A stretch of 64,000 bases of DNA from Arcuatula senhousia (Eukaryota > Mollusca > Bivalvia > Mytilida > Mytilidae). The notes beneath the pieces were generated by a model. That model saw nothing but the letters and a program-made list of their open reading frames with translations, did not search any database and was not told the DNA's origin. A program made the translations under genes and the position numbers. Shown piece by piece: positions 52,199-63,350 of the stretch. Location: positions 53,565,702 through 53,629,701 of the forward strand of contig OZ020307.1 of assembly GCA_963971305.1 (NCBI GenBank). The letters run 5' to 3'. Within the stretch, counting starts at the first letter, position 1, and every line of letters starts with the position of its first letter.

Positions 52199-55100
52199 CT
52201 GAAATGCAAAAAAGTTAAATATATACTTTGAGATTCTTCCTCCTGCTTTGGAAAACTTGTATAAGACTCTAACTTTACTGAAATGCATAAATAAATAATA
52301 TATATACTTTGAGATGCTCCACCTGCTTTGGTAAACTTGTATTTTACTGAAATACACAAAAAAATTTGAACTGACAATGTAAAATTAGAATAAGGGATGG
52401 CTTATTCTAACATTCTATTATCTTATATTTCTATATCTTATCATTTGGATTGTCTAAAATTGATTTCCAAGGCAAAAAAATCAAAACTTGGAGAACTTGG
52501 AGGCAATCCATGTGTCTTTCAAATATGGAAGCATTTGAGCAATAGAAGACACCTTTTTATTTTCTATTAGTCAGAAGATTAAATTTCATAGGTGTGGGTT
52601 TGTAGCTCAAGATTATGGACCTGGCCAAAATTTGTGAGAAATGCTAGCCACTGATACCCCTGCTTTTGCAGTCAAAAGTTTGACAGAACTACAAACAAAG
52701 CTGTGGCATAATAAGTTAATTATAGATTCTTTGACTTGAATTAATAATACAGTACACTAAGAGACATACCTTGACTGAACACTGTGATAGTGGTACACCA
52801 CTTTTAGAGTGGAATCCCGTTGGAAGATTTTTACAAAAAATGTTTTTTGAAATTGTTCTGTATAACCTTTCCCTCTAAATGTGAAAAGAATTTCTGGAAA
52901 ATCTTCAACCACAAAAAGGATACTTGTTATGTCTGTAATAGTGGTGGTGTACCACTATCTAAGTGTTCAGTAATGGTATGTCTCTTGGTGTACTCTCGAG
53001 GGTGCAGAGGTGTTTACCCTCTTTCGTGTTACATTTGTACCAGTAATTGAAAGACTTTTTTCTGTAAATTTGACTAGTAATTAGTAATCTGAAATTTTGT
53101 ACAGGTGACATGGGATTTTAAATCTCCAACACTAATCAGTTTTGTGTTTGTAATATCCAAAATAGTCATTCAGCATTAAGTAATTAAGATTTTCTATTGC
53201 ACAAAACTGGCTTTAACTTTGTGGTGTAAATAAAATAAGCAAGTATTATAATAACATTGTAACAATTGCATAAATGAGTAATTTCAAAGGGTAAATCAGT
53301 GATGAATATTTTGGAACTCAAATCAGGAATGATTACTGAAAATCAGTACATGTAATGGTAAACAACTCTGAGGGTGTACTGTACATGTTGTGATTTTAGT
53401 CCCTTTTCATTTTTGTCTCTTGCCCTTGTAAAGCCCTTGAATTAAAGTAACTAAAGCTTACTTCATCCATTCTTCCTTTAAACAGATCAGACATTGTTCC
53501 ATCACACCATCTGTGAACTCTGCATTCTTTAAAGATGACTCTATCTTGTTTAATACATTAGGTGCTGAAAAAGGTATGTATTCCTTGCTTTAAAAAATAA
53601 TAATATCCTTCTACTGTTTACATGTTTAATAGCCATCACTAAGGTCTATTTCATGTTCAATAAAATTCACAAATATTCTTAGAATCCACAGATTCAATTT
53701 GACTGCTACTACACAAGAATGATTTTCAATGTATAGCATTGTTGGAAACAAGAAATTCTCATATTGGTAATAACCTTATGGGACTCCATTGAAGGATATC
53801 TCCCTAAAACTTGTTTGAATTTCAAGGAGATTTTGTGTAGCCCCATCTTTGTCTTGAAAATTGTGAGCCCATATATATATATTTTTAGCCAATAAAACCA
53901 TGCAAGTCTGCTACATGTATTCAATAGCACTTATAACATTATTCAATATGCCTTTTTTTTTATCACCTATGATCATTTAATCTCTCACAAACTTTAAGCA
54001 AGAGTTATTGCAATATATTTATTTAGAAAATTTAGTTTTGACTTTCAAATACAACTTTGTTGATAAGTACTATATCTGTTAATTCTTTTTTTTTATAGCT
54101 AGGTATTTAAGGCACAGTCTTTTGGTAAATTTGAATTCAAATACAGCACTTAAATTTTAAAGGTATCTAAAATGTTCATTATCATATGAACAAATTTATA
54201 GCCAAAATCCTTTCTTTTTGTGCATTTTTAATTCAGTTCCCCCAAAATGTTTTATTTACAACAAAGAAGGGGAGGTAGTTCTAATCATTTTGTTTAGTTT
54301 CTCACAGAATTATCAGTTTCTCTCCCCATTACTTCATTACCCCTGATCTATAACTTTTCATTTTTAATACTCTCTGTGTTCTTCTTAAGAATTAATATGT
54401 CACCCAGCAGATATAATTGGATTAATTTTTGACTTATTTTTTGTTCTTCACTCAATAATTAACACCCCCTTATGTGTGTTTTGATAACATGTACACTTAT
54501 GGGTTAAATAAATTTTCAATTATAGAAGTTTGATCGAGTAAATTCAATGACGATCATGTTGATTGTTTATAAAACTTTCGAAAAAGGGAGAAAAGAATGA
54601 TTTTTGGATAAAGATTTATCATTGCAGAAGATACTAGTGCAGGAGGACAATGAAAAGTCGAGAGAATAGTGTCTCCCCCTAGGGAATAGTTAATTTCTTG
54701 TGAGAAAGCTTAAATTTTCTGGAAGCTCCTGCAGGATCTCGGAGGGTAAAAACCTACATGTATGTGTTCATTTTAGACAGGTTTCACAGTAAATCAAGAT
54801 TGAAAGAAGCAAAGAGGCACCAATGGGGCATTCGATTATAAAAAGTCCAAAAGGGCAACGACAAAGCCGGCAAACAAGAACAAGAACAGCATGAAGAAAC
54901 ACAAAACACAAAATCAACTGAAAGGAAATCAACAACAAGAACTCAAGTCCTAACAAAAGTGAACTCAGGTGCTTTGGAAGAGTTAGCAGTTCCTGCCTGC
55001 TATAGCACACCTGAGTTGTGATGCTAATTTGAAAATAATATATTCTGCATATTTTTATACATTTTATATATTGATGTAAGTACAATACAGAGGTCGTAAA

Positions 55101-58100
55101 ACCTGACCAAACAGCAGTTTAATTGCCTTTTCCAGGTCACATGGTGGTAATCATACAAGCAAAGGTGTACCAAAGGGGCTCAAACATCATTATTCCGAAA
55201 AGACAAAGATAAGGTTGGTAGACAACAAATCATCACCAAAAAACCCCAAACCACACAGTAATCTCAGGCGTTATTGAAGAGCTAGCAGTTCCTAGCACAT
55301 CCATCACGTTGCCAAAGATCGACAGTGTCAGTGGTAATAGGTCTAAGGGAAAAGATTTTACCTCCATGATGGTGTTCAGTCATGGAAAGTCTCTTTTTGT
55401 ACTGTACATGTTATGTATAGGATTCATGCAAATTATTGAAATCACTAACCTTTGTCTAAAAGCCTAGTCCTGCTAGCCATACTAAATTTGAATTTTTGAA
55501 AATCATTTTCACTTTGAGGTGGGTCATTTTCATCTTTGAGCATCATTTCAACCAACAGAACATAGGTTCCTTCAGAGGAAAGAATATGATTGGGTAATGA
55601 GGTGTCAGCCGACAGTCCCAGAAAGTTACACTTCCACGACTGTTGATATTCGTCAGTGTAAAACGTAGGTCTACAACATCCTTTTGGTACAAGCATCTAT
55701 AAAATCAAATAAATGATCATAAAAACTTCAAACAAAAAAGCTATAACAAGTAGCATTCAGGATTATGTTCAAAATAATACCATTTTTTGTACAGGAGCTT
55801 AAAATATTGCAGGTGAGGTTATGTGACAATGAACTCTATAACAGAGATGCAGATTATCTTTTATTCTTGTCAGACATTGGGTCTTACAAAATAGATAAGT
55901 CTGCCAGACCTGCAAATATTTTACAAGACCTATCCACTTTAGCTGTAATAAATTATTCCAAAACTTTGCCTGATATAGGTCCTGCACAATAAATGTCTTA
56001 ACTTGCTGGACCTCTTGAAATTTTGATCCCTTTGTCTGACAGGACCGGCACTTATCTGCATCACTGCTATAACCTAGCTCTGTGGTAGAAATATCAAACA
56101 ATATCAGTACACAATGGTATTTATATGCTACAATATCTTAACCTTGGGTTGAATTTTTCAAAGGTAAAAATATTGTATATGTCATCAGGTACATATCAGC
56201 AACAAACAAAATACATGTACATGTATGCTCAAATTTATTTATCAAAATTTATGTTATAATAAATCCTGAACAAGAGGCTCCCAGGAGCCTGAATCGCTCA
56301 CCTGGTCTTAATGTCAACCCTTTGAAGACTTCTGTATAGCTAAATGAGCTGAATGTTTAAGCAATAAAAAGCTTTTCTCTATCTGCAATAGTTTTCATTC
56401 CAAAGCGAAAAACACTATTTTTCACCTTTAAAGGGCCATAACCCCTTAAAGGGGTCATCTGACAACTTCGACCCTAAAAAGACTTTTGTAAAGGTAATTA
56501 AGCTGAACATTTAAGCAAGCAACATCATTTCTCTATCTGCAAAATGTTCTTTCTTTATGCCAAAAACACTATTTTTTGCCTTTAATCGCCGTAACCACTA
56601 TAAGGAGTCATCTGGCAACTTTGACCCTATGGAAACTTTTGTAGAGCTAAATGAGCTGAACATTTAAGCAAGCAACAACTTTTCTCTATCTGCAATAGTT
56701 TTCATTCCATAGGCCAAAAACACTATTTTTTGCCTTTAAGGGGCTGTAACCCCTATAGGGGGTCATCTGACAACTTTGACCATATGGAGACTTGTGTAGA
56801 GCTAAATGAGCTGAACATTTAAGCAAGCAACAGCTTTTCTCTATCTGCAATAGTTTTCATTCTATAGGCCAAATTCCCAAAAACTCTATTTTTTGCCTTT
56901 AAGGGGCCATAACCCCTATTAGGGGTCATCTGACAACTTTGACCCTATGGATAATTTTGTAGAGCTAAATGAGCTGAACATTTAAGCAAGCAACAGCTTT
57001 TCTCTATCTGCAATATTTTTCATTCTATAGGCCAAAAACACAATTTTTTGCCTTTAAGGGGCCGTAACCCCTATAAGGGGTCGTCTGACAACTTTGACCC
57101 TATGGAGGCTTGTGTAGAGCTAAACGAGCTGAACATTTAAGCAAGCAACAGCTTTTCTCTATCTGCAATAGTTTTCATTCTATAGGCCAAAAACTCGATT
57201 TTTTGCCTTTAAGGGGCCATAACCCCTATAAGGGGTCATCTGACAACTTTGACCTTATGAAGACTTTTGTAGAGCTAAATGAGCTGAACATTTAAGCAAG
57301 CAACAGCTTCTCTCTATCTGAAATAGTTTTCATTCAATAGGCCAAAAACATGAAAAAATGCTATTTTTCACTTTTAAGGGGCCGTAACTCCCATAAGGGG
57401 TCATCTGACAACTTCGACTCAATGGAGACTTTTGTAGAGCTTTTGATGCTGAACCAGTACCGTGGCATCAGATTTCATCTATCTCTTATACTTTTTGATT
57501 TACAAGCCAAAAACAGTAGTCTGACCCCCCTGGTCTATTTTTAGCAACGGCGGCCATGTTTTTCGACGAATCAAAAATCCTCACATCAGTTCTGTGGGGG
57601 ATACCCTAAAGTACCATCAGACCAAATTTGGTTTGAATCTGTGCAGCCGTTTCAGAGGAGAAGAAGTTTGAAGAAAAGTTAACGACGACAACGACGGACG
57701 ACGACGGACGACGACGGACGCCAAGTGATGGCAATAGCTCACATGGCCTTTGGCCAGGTGAGCTAAAAAACATCTTTTCATCTCATACATTCACAAAATG
57801 TTTTCATTAATTAGTTAATAACATATATGTAGTTTTTGGGATCTATAATAAATCATCATTAACTTGTTTAAAGGTGTAAACTATAGTAATTTAAAAGCAA
57901 GGTTAAGATACAAAATATGCCAAATGTCAAGCAAAAAAACAGGTTAAAGTTTTTATATGGAACAAGTTGCCATTCTCTGACCAGAGCATGCTCAGACAGT
58001 GTTCTCATCAGATGTATTTAAAAGCTGTCTGAAAATGTGTAATAAGATGGTTTGCTATTTTACCAGTAGCAACAGATGAAAAAAGCCTACGAATAGTAAC

Positions 58101-61100
58101 AGCTGAGAAGTCGGGTACAAAAAAAAGTGTGACAGACAGACACCAGCATTTCTATGTCCCTGCTCCGAATTGTGGTGGGGGACAAGATAATTGCCTTGTG
58201 GTATCACAGTTAGGGAAATGATGAGAATACTGAAACTATTTTCAATTAATCAAATGAATCCAATGACATTGCAAATAAACATTAATTTATACCATCAGTC
58301 CATGTATGATGAGCCTGATAGACTCTTTGTACGATCCTTGTATTATAACCTGGTTACCAAGGACAACATGATGTGTCAGGGTGTGGAAACTCTCTTCGCC
58401 AAGTACCTGTAATGAAAATGTAAAAAAAAACAACATGTATTTTGAGTTGAACAGACACAAAAGAATGTGTCAGAACCTCATTTTTCTTAGTATTTGTGAA
58501 GAGTTTCTGCAAAAAGTATAATAGTTTCTGATAAACAGAATGCAAAATTTTGTTATCAGGTGATCAACATCATGTTTGGTTAATTGGTTTGCCTAATGGG
58601 TTCACAAAACATGATAAAAGAAAAATATGTCCAAAAGACATAATGCCCCATCAACCAACATTTGGGACATACAGACAAACGGATGGACTTGAACACTACA
58701 TGTCCCCTACTTTTGTAGATGGGACACAAAAACATCATATATTTCTAGAGAAGAAGATGTTTATAATAATATTATCATTGGGATAAAATTTTTCTACCGG
58801 TAGTTAAGAGTACAAAAATATTATGTGAAGACAATTTTTAATGGATTTTAAATCTTACAATACTCTCTTTCCATGGGTCACAAATTGAAGGATGCTTGCT
58901 GTTTTCAAATGTATATTTTTTTATTGCAACTGATTTATATTACATTGTAGGCTGTATCATACAAGTACACTTATCCTGCATCTCATGATTATATATATCT
59001 ATACTACTAAAATAACGAAGCGTTTTTTCTAGCCGGATTGCAGCCTAAACAACAATTGCTACGACCAAGCTTCATATATCAAAAACAGGGGATGGTCGTG
59101 CCCTTTAAAAATTTGATTAGCGTATGTGCAATTATGACTGCAATTTGCTAATTAACCTAATTAATTAATCCGGAAAACCTAAAGCCGTCATCGTTCCAGC
59201 ATTAGAATGATGGAAATTATTTCCCCTGTTTTCTGACAATTACAAAAAAAAATCCCACAAAACTTTTCCATTAATTTTGCTATATATGTATATTTAAAAT
59301 ATTTTATATAAAAGGTTATATTGGTAAATTCACTATAAAAATGTATGCAAAAAATTTTTATCGTTAAAAATTGCAGCTTGATAGAAAAATAAAAACTATG
59401 TTGAAGTTAACGACCCATGGCAAATAGAGAGTCTATTGTAATTTATTACTGCTAATAGTCGCTGCAAAGGCTCACAGCACACAAAGCAGGTCTAATATAG
59501 TTTATTACTGCTAATAGTCGCTGCAGGGCTCACAGCCTGTAGACACGACATCAACAAGTTTAATAACAAATGTGCGAAGCGATTGATCAAAACTGACCCT
59601 GCCACTGGACATTTGTTTTATTTGCAGATGGGGTAACAAAAACCAAGATAACAAGATATAACACCTTAAAAGTTTGTCTCGCCTGCCGGCATCATCCGAA
59701 ACAATTATTCTTTCTTACTTCAACTATACTTTGCAATTATAAGGATTTTCAGTTTCTCAGATCAAAAGGTGTTATAGAACTTAAACATTTCATATATATG
59801 CAATAACAATAATCAAAGTCAATCAACCGAAAATTCAAGGTATAGGTCAAAAGATGGGTATGCAACTGTGCTAGGCTGCTACTGGGGCATATTATCAATC
59901 ATTATCTTTTTCTTATATCTGTTTATTTGTTGCTCATGCTGCCCTTAGGGGCCCTTGATTGGACAATAAAATATGTTCTATGTTCTATGTTCTATGTATA
60001 CCAAGTTTTATCAATCTAGAACTTATAGTTATTGGGATATGGAGGTGCTCGCAAACCTTACCCCTGCTTTTATATTTATATTGAAAATTTCAGTTCCTCA
60101 ACCGGAAAATCAAGGTCAAGGTCAAAAGATTGGGATGAAATGATGCTAAGCTACTACTAGGGCATATGCATGACCAAGTTTCATGGACCTACGACCTATA
60201 GTTCTTGAGATATGGATGTGCTCCCATAAAACCTGACCCAAAAGGTTAACGCCGCCGCCGACGGTAAAGTAACACCTATGTCTCGCAGACGAGACAATAA
60301 ACTAAAAACTTACTTACAGATAAATATACCGTATAACCTTCAATTTGCGATTAGCACAACCAGGTAAGGTCATACAAATCCTATGTTTTTGTTGTGTGGT
60401 CTATTTTTCAAAGCAACGCAACGATTGATTCTCCCGCGAATTAACGGGTTTTTCCTAGTTAAGTTTAATTGCATTGATTACTCTTACTTACAAAATGAAC
60501 CAAATTGAATTCTCCACAATTATACTGTTAACCAGGATATTTTTGTGCTGTCATTTTTTTTGGGTGGTGAATGTGTAAATGGCGAAAAAAAAAACTGTTC
60601 TGACTATTTCCTGGTTTACAGTATATAGAAATACAAATGACAACAAAGTTCCAGACAATAAATTTTGCTACGCCTGATGCGCATTTCGTCTATTCAAGAC
60701 TCATCAGAGGCGCTCTACCAAATATATTGAAAATGCCAAACACTTTATGATTATGAAGAGCATAAAACAGTAAAACCAAAAATACCAAACTGGGGAACCA
60801 AATTATAACTAAGATGATCAACCTATGTCTGGGGTAGGAAGAACCTTAGGGTTTAAACAATTATGAAATTTAAACAGATAATTTAAAGCTTTGATGTGTT
60901 CTCCAACACAAAAGTGTTGGTGTCGGAGCGGGCTAACCTCGGGGAATTAAAACTCCACCAGCAGTGCTAACCTTCACGTGTGTTCGAAATACAAATGACA
61001 ACAAAGTTCCAGACAATAAATTTTGCTACGCCTGACGCGCGTTTTGTCTATTTAAGACTCATCAAAGGCGCTCTACCAAAACTATTGAAAATGCCAAACA

Positions 61101-63350
61101 CTTTATGATTATGAAGAGCATAGAACAGTAAAACCAATAATTCCAAACTGGGGAATCAAATTATAACTAAGATGATCAACCTATGTCTGGGGTAGGAAGA
61201 ACCTTAGGGTTTAAACAATTATGAAATTTAAACGGATAATTTAAAGCTTTGATGTTGTGTTGGTGCCGGAGCTGGCTAACTTCGGGGAATTAAAACTCCA
61301 CCAGCATTGGGGGGGGGGGGGTTAGGAGGGGTATGATCCCGAAGTCCCGGCAAATTAAACAAGAAATCCTGGATTCCCGCGAAAATAAATATGTGATTCC
61401 TGCATCCCGATAATGAAAATGGCTAAATCCCGTTCCCGTTAAGGGTTTTCCCGAATTCCCGTTGAAATAAATGGGCTTTCTTGCTGTCCCGCAAAAAGTC
61501 CTACTGACCCTCAGCAGTGCTAACCTTCACGGGTGTTCGAAATACAAATGACAACAAAGTTCCAGACAATAAATTTTGGTACGCCTGACCCGCGTTTCGT
61601 CTATTCAAGACTCATCAGAGGCGCTCTATTATTATAATATTGAAAATGCCAAACACTTTATGATTATGAAGAGCATAGAACAGTAAAACCAAAAATACCA
61701 AACTGGGGAACCAAATTATAACTAAGATGATCAACCTATGTCTGAGGTAGGAAGAACCTTAGGGTTTAAACAATTATGAAATTTAAACGGATAATTTGAG
61801 AAAAGTATATATGCCTTACTTGTTGAAGAAGTCTCAGATTGTGAATATTTTCGGTACCAGTAGGAGGGATATCTTGTTCCACAGTTTCCTCCCTTGGTGA
61901 TGATACAGGAGTTAGTTCCCCTTCTTCAGATTCACTAACACTGACAGATTTTGTAAAAAGTTTTATAAAGCCTTCAGGTGTCTCTGAAATAAACAGATCG
62001 TATCTATAAATAAGTAAATTTCCCCAAAAAGTATTAAACAAAAATAGTTTTGAAAAGTATTTGTTGCTGAAGTGGCCTTATTTTATGATGTTGTGCAAAA
62101 AATATATAAGTAATTTGATTTAATTCTATAATCATTATAACTACATCCACTTAAATCTGACTTCTGTTATATGTCTTCCATGTTTTATCTTTTCTCTTGG
62201 ACATTAAGACTGATCCTACAAGTTCAGTAATTTTGTAATTATACCTTTATTTCAAACTTCAGAACAGAATATGAAAACTGCCCGCCTTTTTGTTTAAAAA
62301 AAGCCAGAATTCATTCATAAAAAAAAACTGCAGTAAATGTACACTTCTATAGGGTTGTTGCAATAATATTCCTACTCTATTTCTATAACAATTGAAAATT
62401 TATCCAATGCCAAACTTTAAAATACCTGGGCATGTGAGAATTTTTACTACAACTTGTATTAAATGTCAAGTCATAACGCACCTGTTGCTAGTTACGACCT
62501 GAAATCATCCAGTCACTGCCTGATTTACTCAAAAAGTCAATACTATTGGTTGACAATGTAGAAATTCAAAGGTAGTGTGTGCAAAATTTAATTCAAATGC
62601 TTAGTTTTTATTTTGAATCTAATTGGTTCATAGTGAGTGACCAGGCTTAAATTGGGAAGGAATTATTTTACCGACTCAAATACATGTATTCTAGACTATT
62701 GATTATTTTTCTATTCCAGTAATACATTTTATTGTTGCATTTACAATTTTTGAAATGTTAAACTCAAATTAGTTAAAAATTTTATGAGGTTTAAAATATT
62801 CAAAGAATTAATTTAATTACGTTCAAATTACAACCGAAAAACTTTGTACAGTAAAATATTTAACAGGAAAAGTACCTTCTTGTTTTTCCATGTCTATGAT
62901 AGAATCCTCAGTCGGTGGCCCCTCCAAGAGTGTTTCAGTTATCCTATTACTGCAAGCTTTCAATATCCATACGAAAGCAAGGTGTAAAATCTTGAATATG
63001 TTTTTATCATTCGTCAATTCATTCAAAGATCTAGCAGGCTTGTTGCCTCCCCTTAATACCAATCCACGAGTAGCACTAGATGCCATTCGGTTAGATTTTG
63101 GGAATTTTATGATTTCTTCATCATAAACCTTACTAGCCTTTGTTTGTAAATGTTCTATCACTATTTTCAAATGTGGGACCAGGAACGGCCAAGAGTTTAA
63201 TAGATAGATTTTATCCATCATCATGACGATTATGCTGTATTTCCGTTGGAAGCCTCGAGCGTGACTGTCTTTAAGTTGAAATGTATAGCTTAAAACATGG
63301 CCTTGTTGGTCATTCCCGAAAAATATTGCACCTTCTTTTCCGGGACAAAC
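52015..63350 (-). CDS. FLCN: folliculin, 5'-incomplete gene
   Basis: Folliculin, the Birt-Hogg-Dube protein. In other animals it works with FNIP as a GTPase-activating protein for RagC/D at the lysosome and in AMPK/mTORC1 and TFE3/TFEB control. Coding exons in transcript order: 62876-63350, 61820-61983, 58293-58406, 55450-55696, 53462-53564, 52015-52198. Splice phases agree at all five junctions: 428 residues to TGA. The first visible exon covers the end of the longin domain, with DSHARGFQRKYSI (the stretch expected to hold the human Arg164 arginine finger) and KIYLLNSWPFL. The acidic Ser-rich linker follows (SESEEGELTPVSS). The DENN part holds VVLGNQVII, WKCNFLGLSAD, CLICLKEEW and the C-terminal FWTSGLSSQYR. 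Human FLCN is 579 residues, so about 130 N-terminal residues are missing; no matching exon was found in 63351-64000. Introns hold a Helitron, a retrozyme array and a tandem-core element. Confidence 0.95.
52156..52353 (-). repeat. tandem copies of FLCN terminal-exon acceptor
   Basis: TTTACTGAAAT acceptors at 52199, 52278 and 52347, each followed on the minus strand by ACAAGTTT(A/T)CCAAAGC and an AGCATCTCA/AGAATCTCA match. Only the one at 52199 opens the full frame. Confidence 0.8.
52755..52990. mobile_element. Tc1/mariner-like MITE with TA duplication
   Basis: CACTAAGAGACATACC at the left and GGTATGTCTCTTGGTG at the right, TIRs about 45 bp with the inner match GATAGTGGTACACCAC. TA on both sides (52753-52754 and 52991-52992). 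Confidence 0.85.
53462..53564 (-). CDS. FLCN: FLCN exon (DENN, penultimate)
   Basis: 103 nt: PNVLNKIESSLKNAEFTDGV then MEQCLICLKEEWM, split codons on both sides; donor GTAAGC. The junction forms the conserved EEWMNKVKVL. Confidence 0.94.
53565..54780. other. FLCN intron, nothing recognised
   Basis: AT-rich; no exon or repeat boundary identified. Confidence 0.45.
54790..55335 (-). repeat. two copies of an interspersed repeat
   Basis: 54790-55020 (GGCATTCGATTATAAAAAGT ... CAGTTCCTGCCTGCTATAGC) and 55140-55330 (AAGGTGTACCAAAGGGG ... CGTTGCCAAAGATCGA), as at 26270 and 49770. Confidence 0.7.
55450..55696 (-). CDS. FLCN: FLCN exon (DENN)
   Basis: MLVPKGCCRPTFYTDEYQQS then WKCNFLGL through MASRTRLLDK plus one base; donor GTTAGT. 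The ATG here is an internal Met, not a start. Confidence 0.95.
55697..56270. other. FLCN intron, nothing recognised
   Basis: AT-rich intron without a supportable feature. Confidence 0.4.
56272..57766 (+). mobile_element. TCACCTGG-family element, about 155-bp core, copy 3
   Basis: Left GAGGCTCCCAGGAGCCTGAA (hairpin) then TCACCTGG. Units carry GAGCTGAACATTTAAGCAAG and GGGGTCATCTGACAACTT. A (GACGACG)n tract lies at about 57685-57720 and CCAGGTGAGCT at the right end. Best-preserved copy of this family here. Confidence 0.88.
57767..58292. other. FLCN intron, nothing firm
   Basis: A fragment at 58100-58190 (GTGACAGACAGACACCAGCA) looks like a repeat end; otherwise unremarkable. Confidence 0.4.
58293..58406 (-). 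CDS. FLCN: FLCN exon (DENN start)
   Basis: Thirty-eight codons, VLGEESFHTLTHHVVLGNQV IIQGSYKESIRLIIHGLM. Found from the VLG-SF...LGNQVI motif; phase 0 both sides; donor GTATAA. Confidence 0.9.
58407..58997. other. FLCN intron, repeat fragment
   Basis: GGGACATACAGACAAACGGA at about 58662 resembles the microsatellite end of the tandem-core elements. No exon. Confidence 0.4.
59673..60297 (+). mobile_element. TGTCTCGCC-family element inside the Helitron
   Basis: TGTCTCGCCTGCCGGC at the left, a GCCGCCGCCGACGG tract and CGCAGACGAGACA at the right. Core units about as at 11601, interrupted at about 59890-59998 by a LINE 3' tail. Confidence 0.8.
59890..59998 (+). mobile_element. LINE 3'-end fragment with TTCTATG tail
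   Basis: CCCTTGATTGGACAATAAAA followed by repeated TATGTTC units. This is the short tandem tail typical of some non-LTR retrotransposons. It splits a core unit of the host element. Confidence 0.6.
60670..60713 (-). ncRNA. hammerhead ribozyme, unit 1 (stem III covariant)
   Basis: CTGATGA (60707-60701), stem II GTCT/AGAC with loop TGAAT, GAAA. Stem III is AT/AT instead of AC/GT: both partners changed together. Cleavage triplet ATC; predicted cut between 60676 and 60675. Stem I GCGCCT/AGGCGT intact. Confidence 0.93.
61028..61071 (-). ncRNA. hammerhead ribozyme, unit 2, core-mutated
   Basis: TTGATGA replaces CTGATGA and AAAA replaces GAAA. Both changed bases (C3 and G12) are essential in hammerheads, so this copy should be inactive. 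Confidence 0.85.
61307..61511. mobile_element. 205-bp insertion in retrozyme unit 2
   Basis: Begins TTGGGGG(n) and ends GACCCT, flanked by CAGCA on both sides (61302-61306 and 61512-61516). The interior repeats TCCCG motifs. The retrozyme unit continues in register across it. Confidence 0.8.
61581..61624 (-). ncRNA. hammerhead ribozyme, unit 3
   Basis: CTGATGA (61618-61612), stem II GTCT/AGAC, GAAAC, loop GCGG, GTC, stem I GCGCCT/AGGCGT. Core intact; cut predicted between 61587 and 61586. Confidence 0.92.
61820..61983 (-). CDS. FLCN: FLCN exon (acidic linker)
   Basis: TPEGFIKLFTKSVSVSESEE to NIHNLRLLQQ; donor GTAAGG. The end of a retrozyme-like array lies only about 20 bp inside the following intron. 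Confidence 0.93.
61984..62875. other. FLCN intron, nothing recognised
   Basis: AT-rich, no repeat or exon seen. Confidence 0.45.
62876..63350 (-). CDS. FLCN: FLCN exon (longin end), first visible
   Basis: Begins VCPGKEGAIFFGNDQQGHVL at acceptor TTACAG (63352-63351) and runs 158 codons plus one base to MEKQEE; donor GTACTT. Contains ARGFQRKYSIIVMMMDKIY and LLEGPPTEDSI. Confidence 0.96.

Larger units (their letters stand above)
58998..60458 (+). mobile_element. non-autonomous Helitron with nested insertions
   Basis: 5' TCTATACTACTAAAATAACG preceded by A (58997). 3' hairpin CCCGCGAATTAACGGG followed by TTTTTCCTAG and then T (60459), i.e. insertion between A and T without duplication. No Rep/helicase coding. 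Inside is a TGTCTCGCC element (59673-60297). Confidence 0.75.
60634..61800 (-). mobile_element. retrozyme-like tandem array (358-bp unit), about 2.7 units
   Basis: CAAATGACAACAAAGTTCCA at 60634, 60992 and 61545. The last spacing is longer because unit 2 carries a 205-bp insertion (61307-61511) and has lost about 15 bp. Same unit as 31274-31845, opposite strand. Each unit has a hammerhead; units 1 and 3 keep the full core. Confidence 0.88.
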
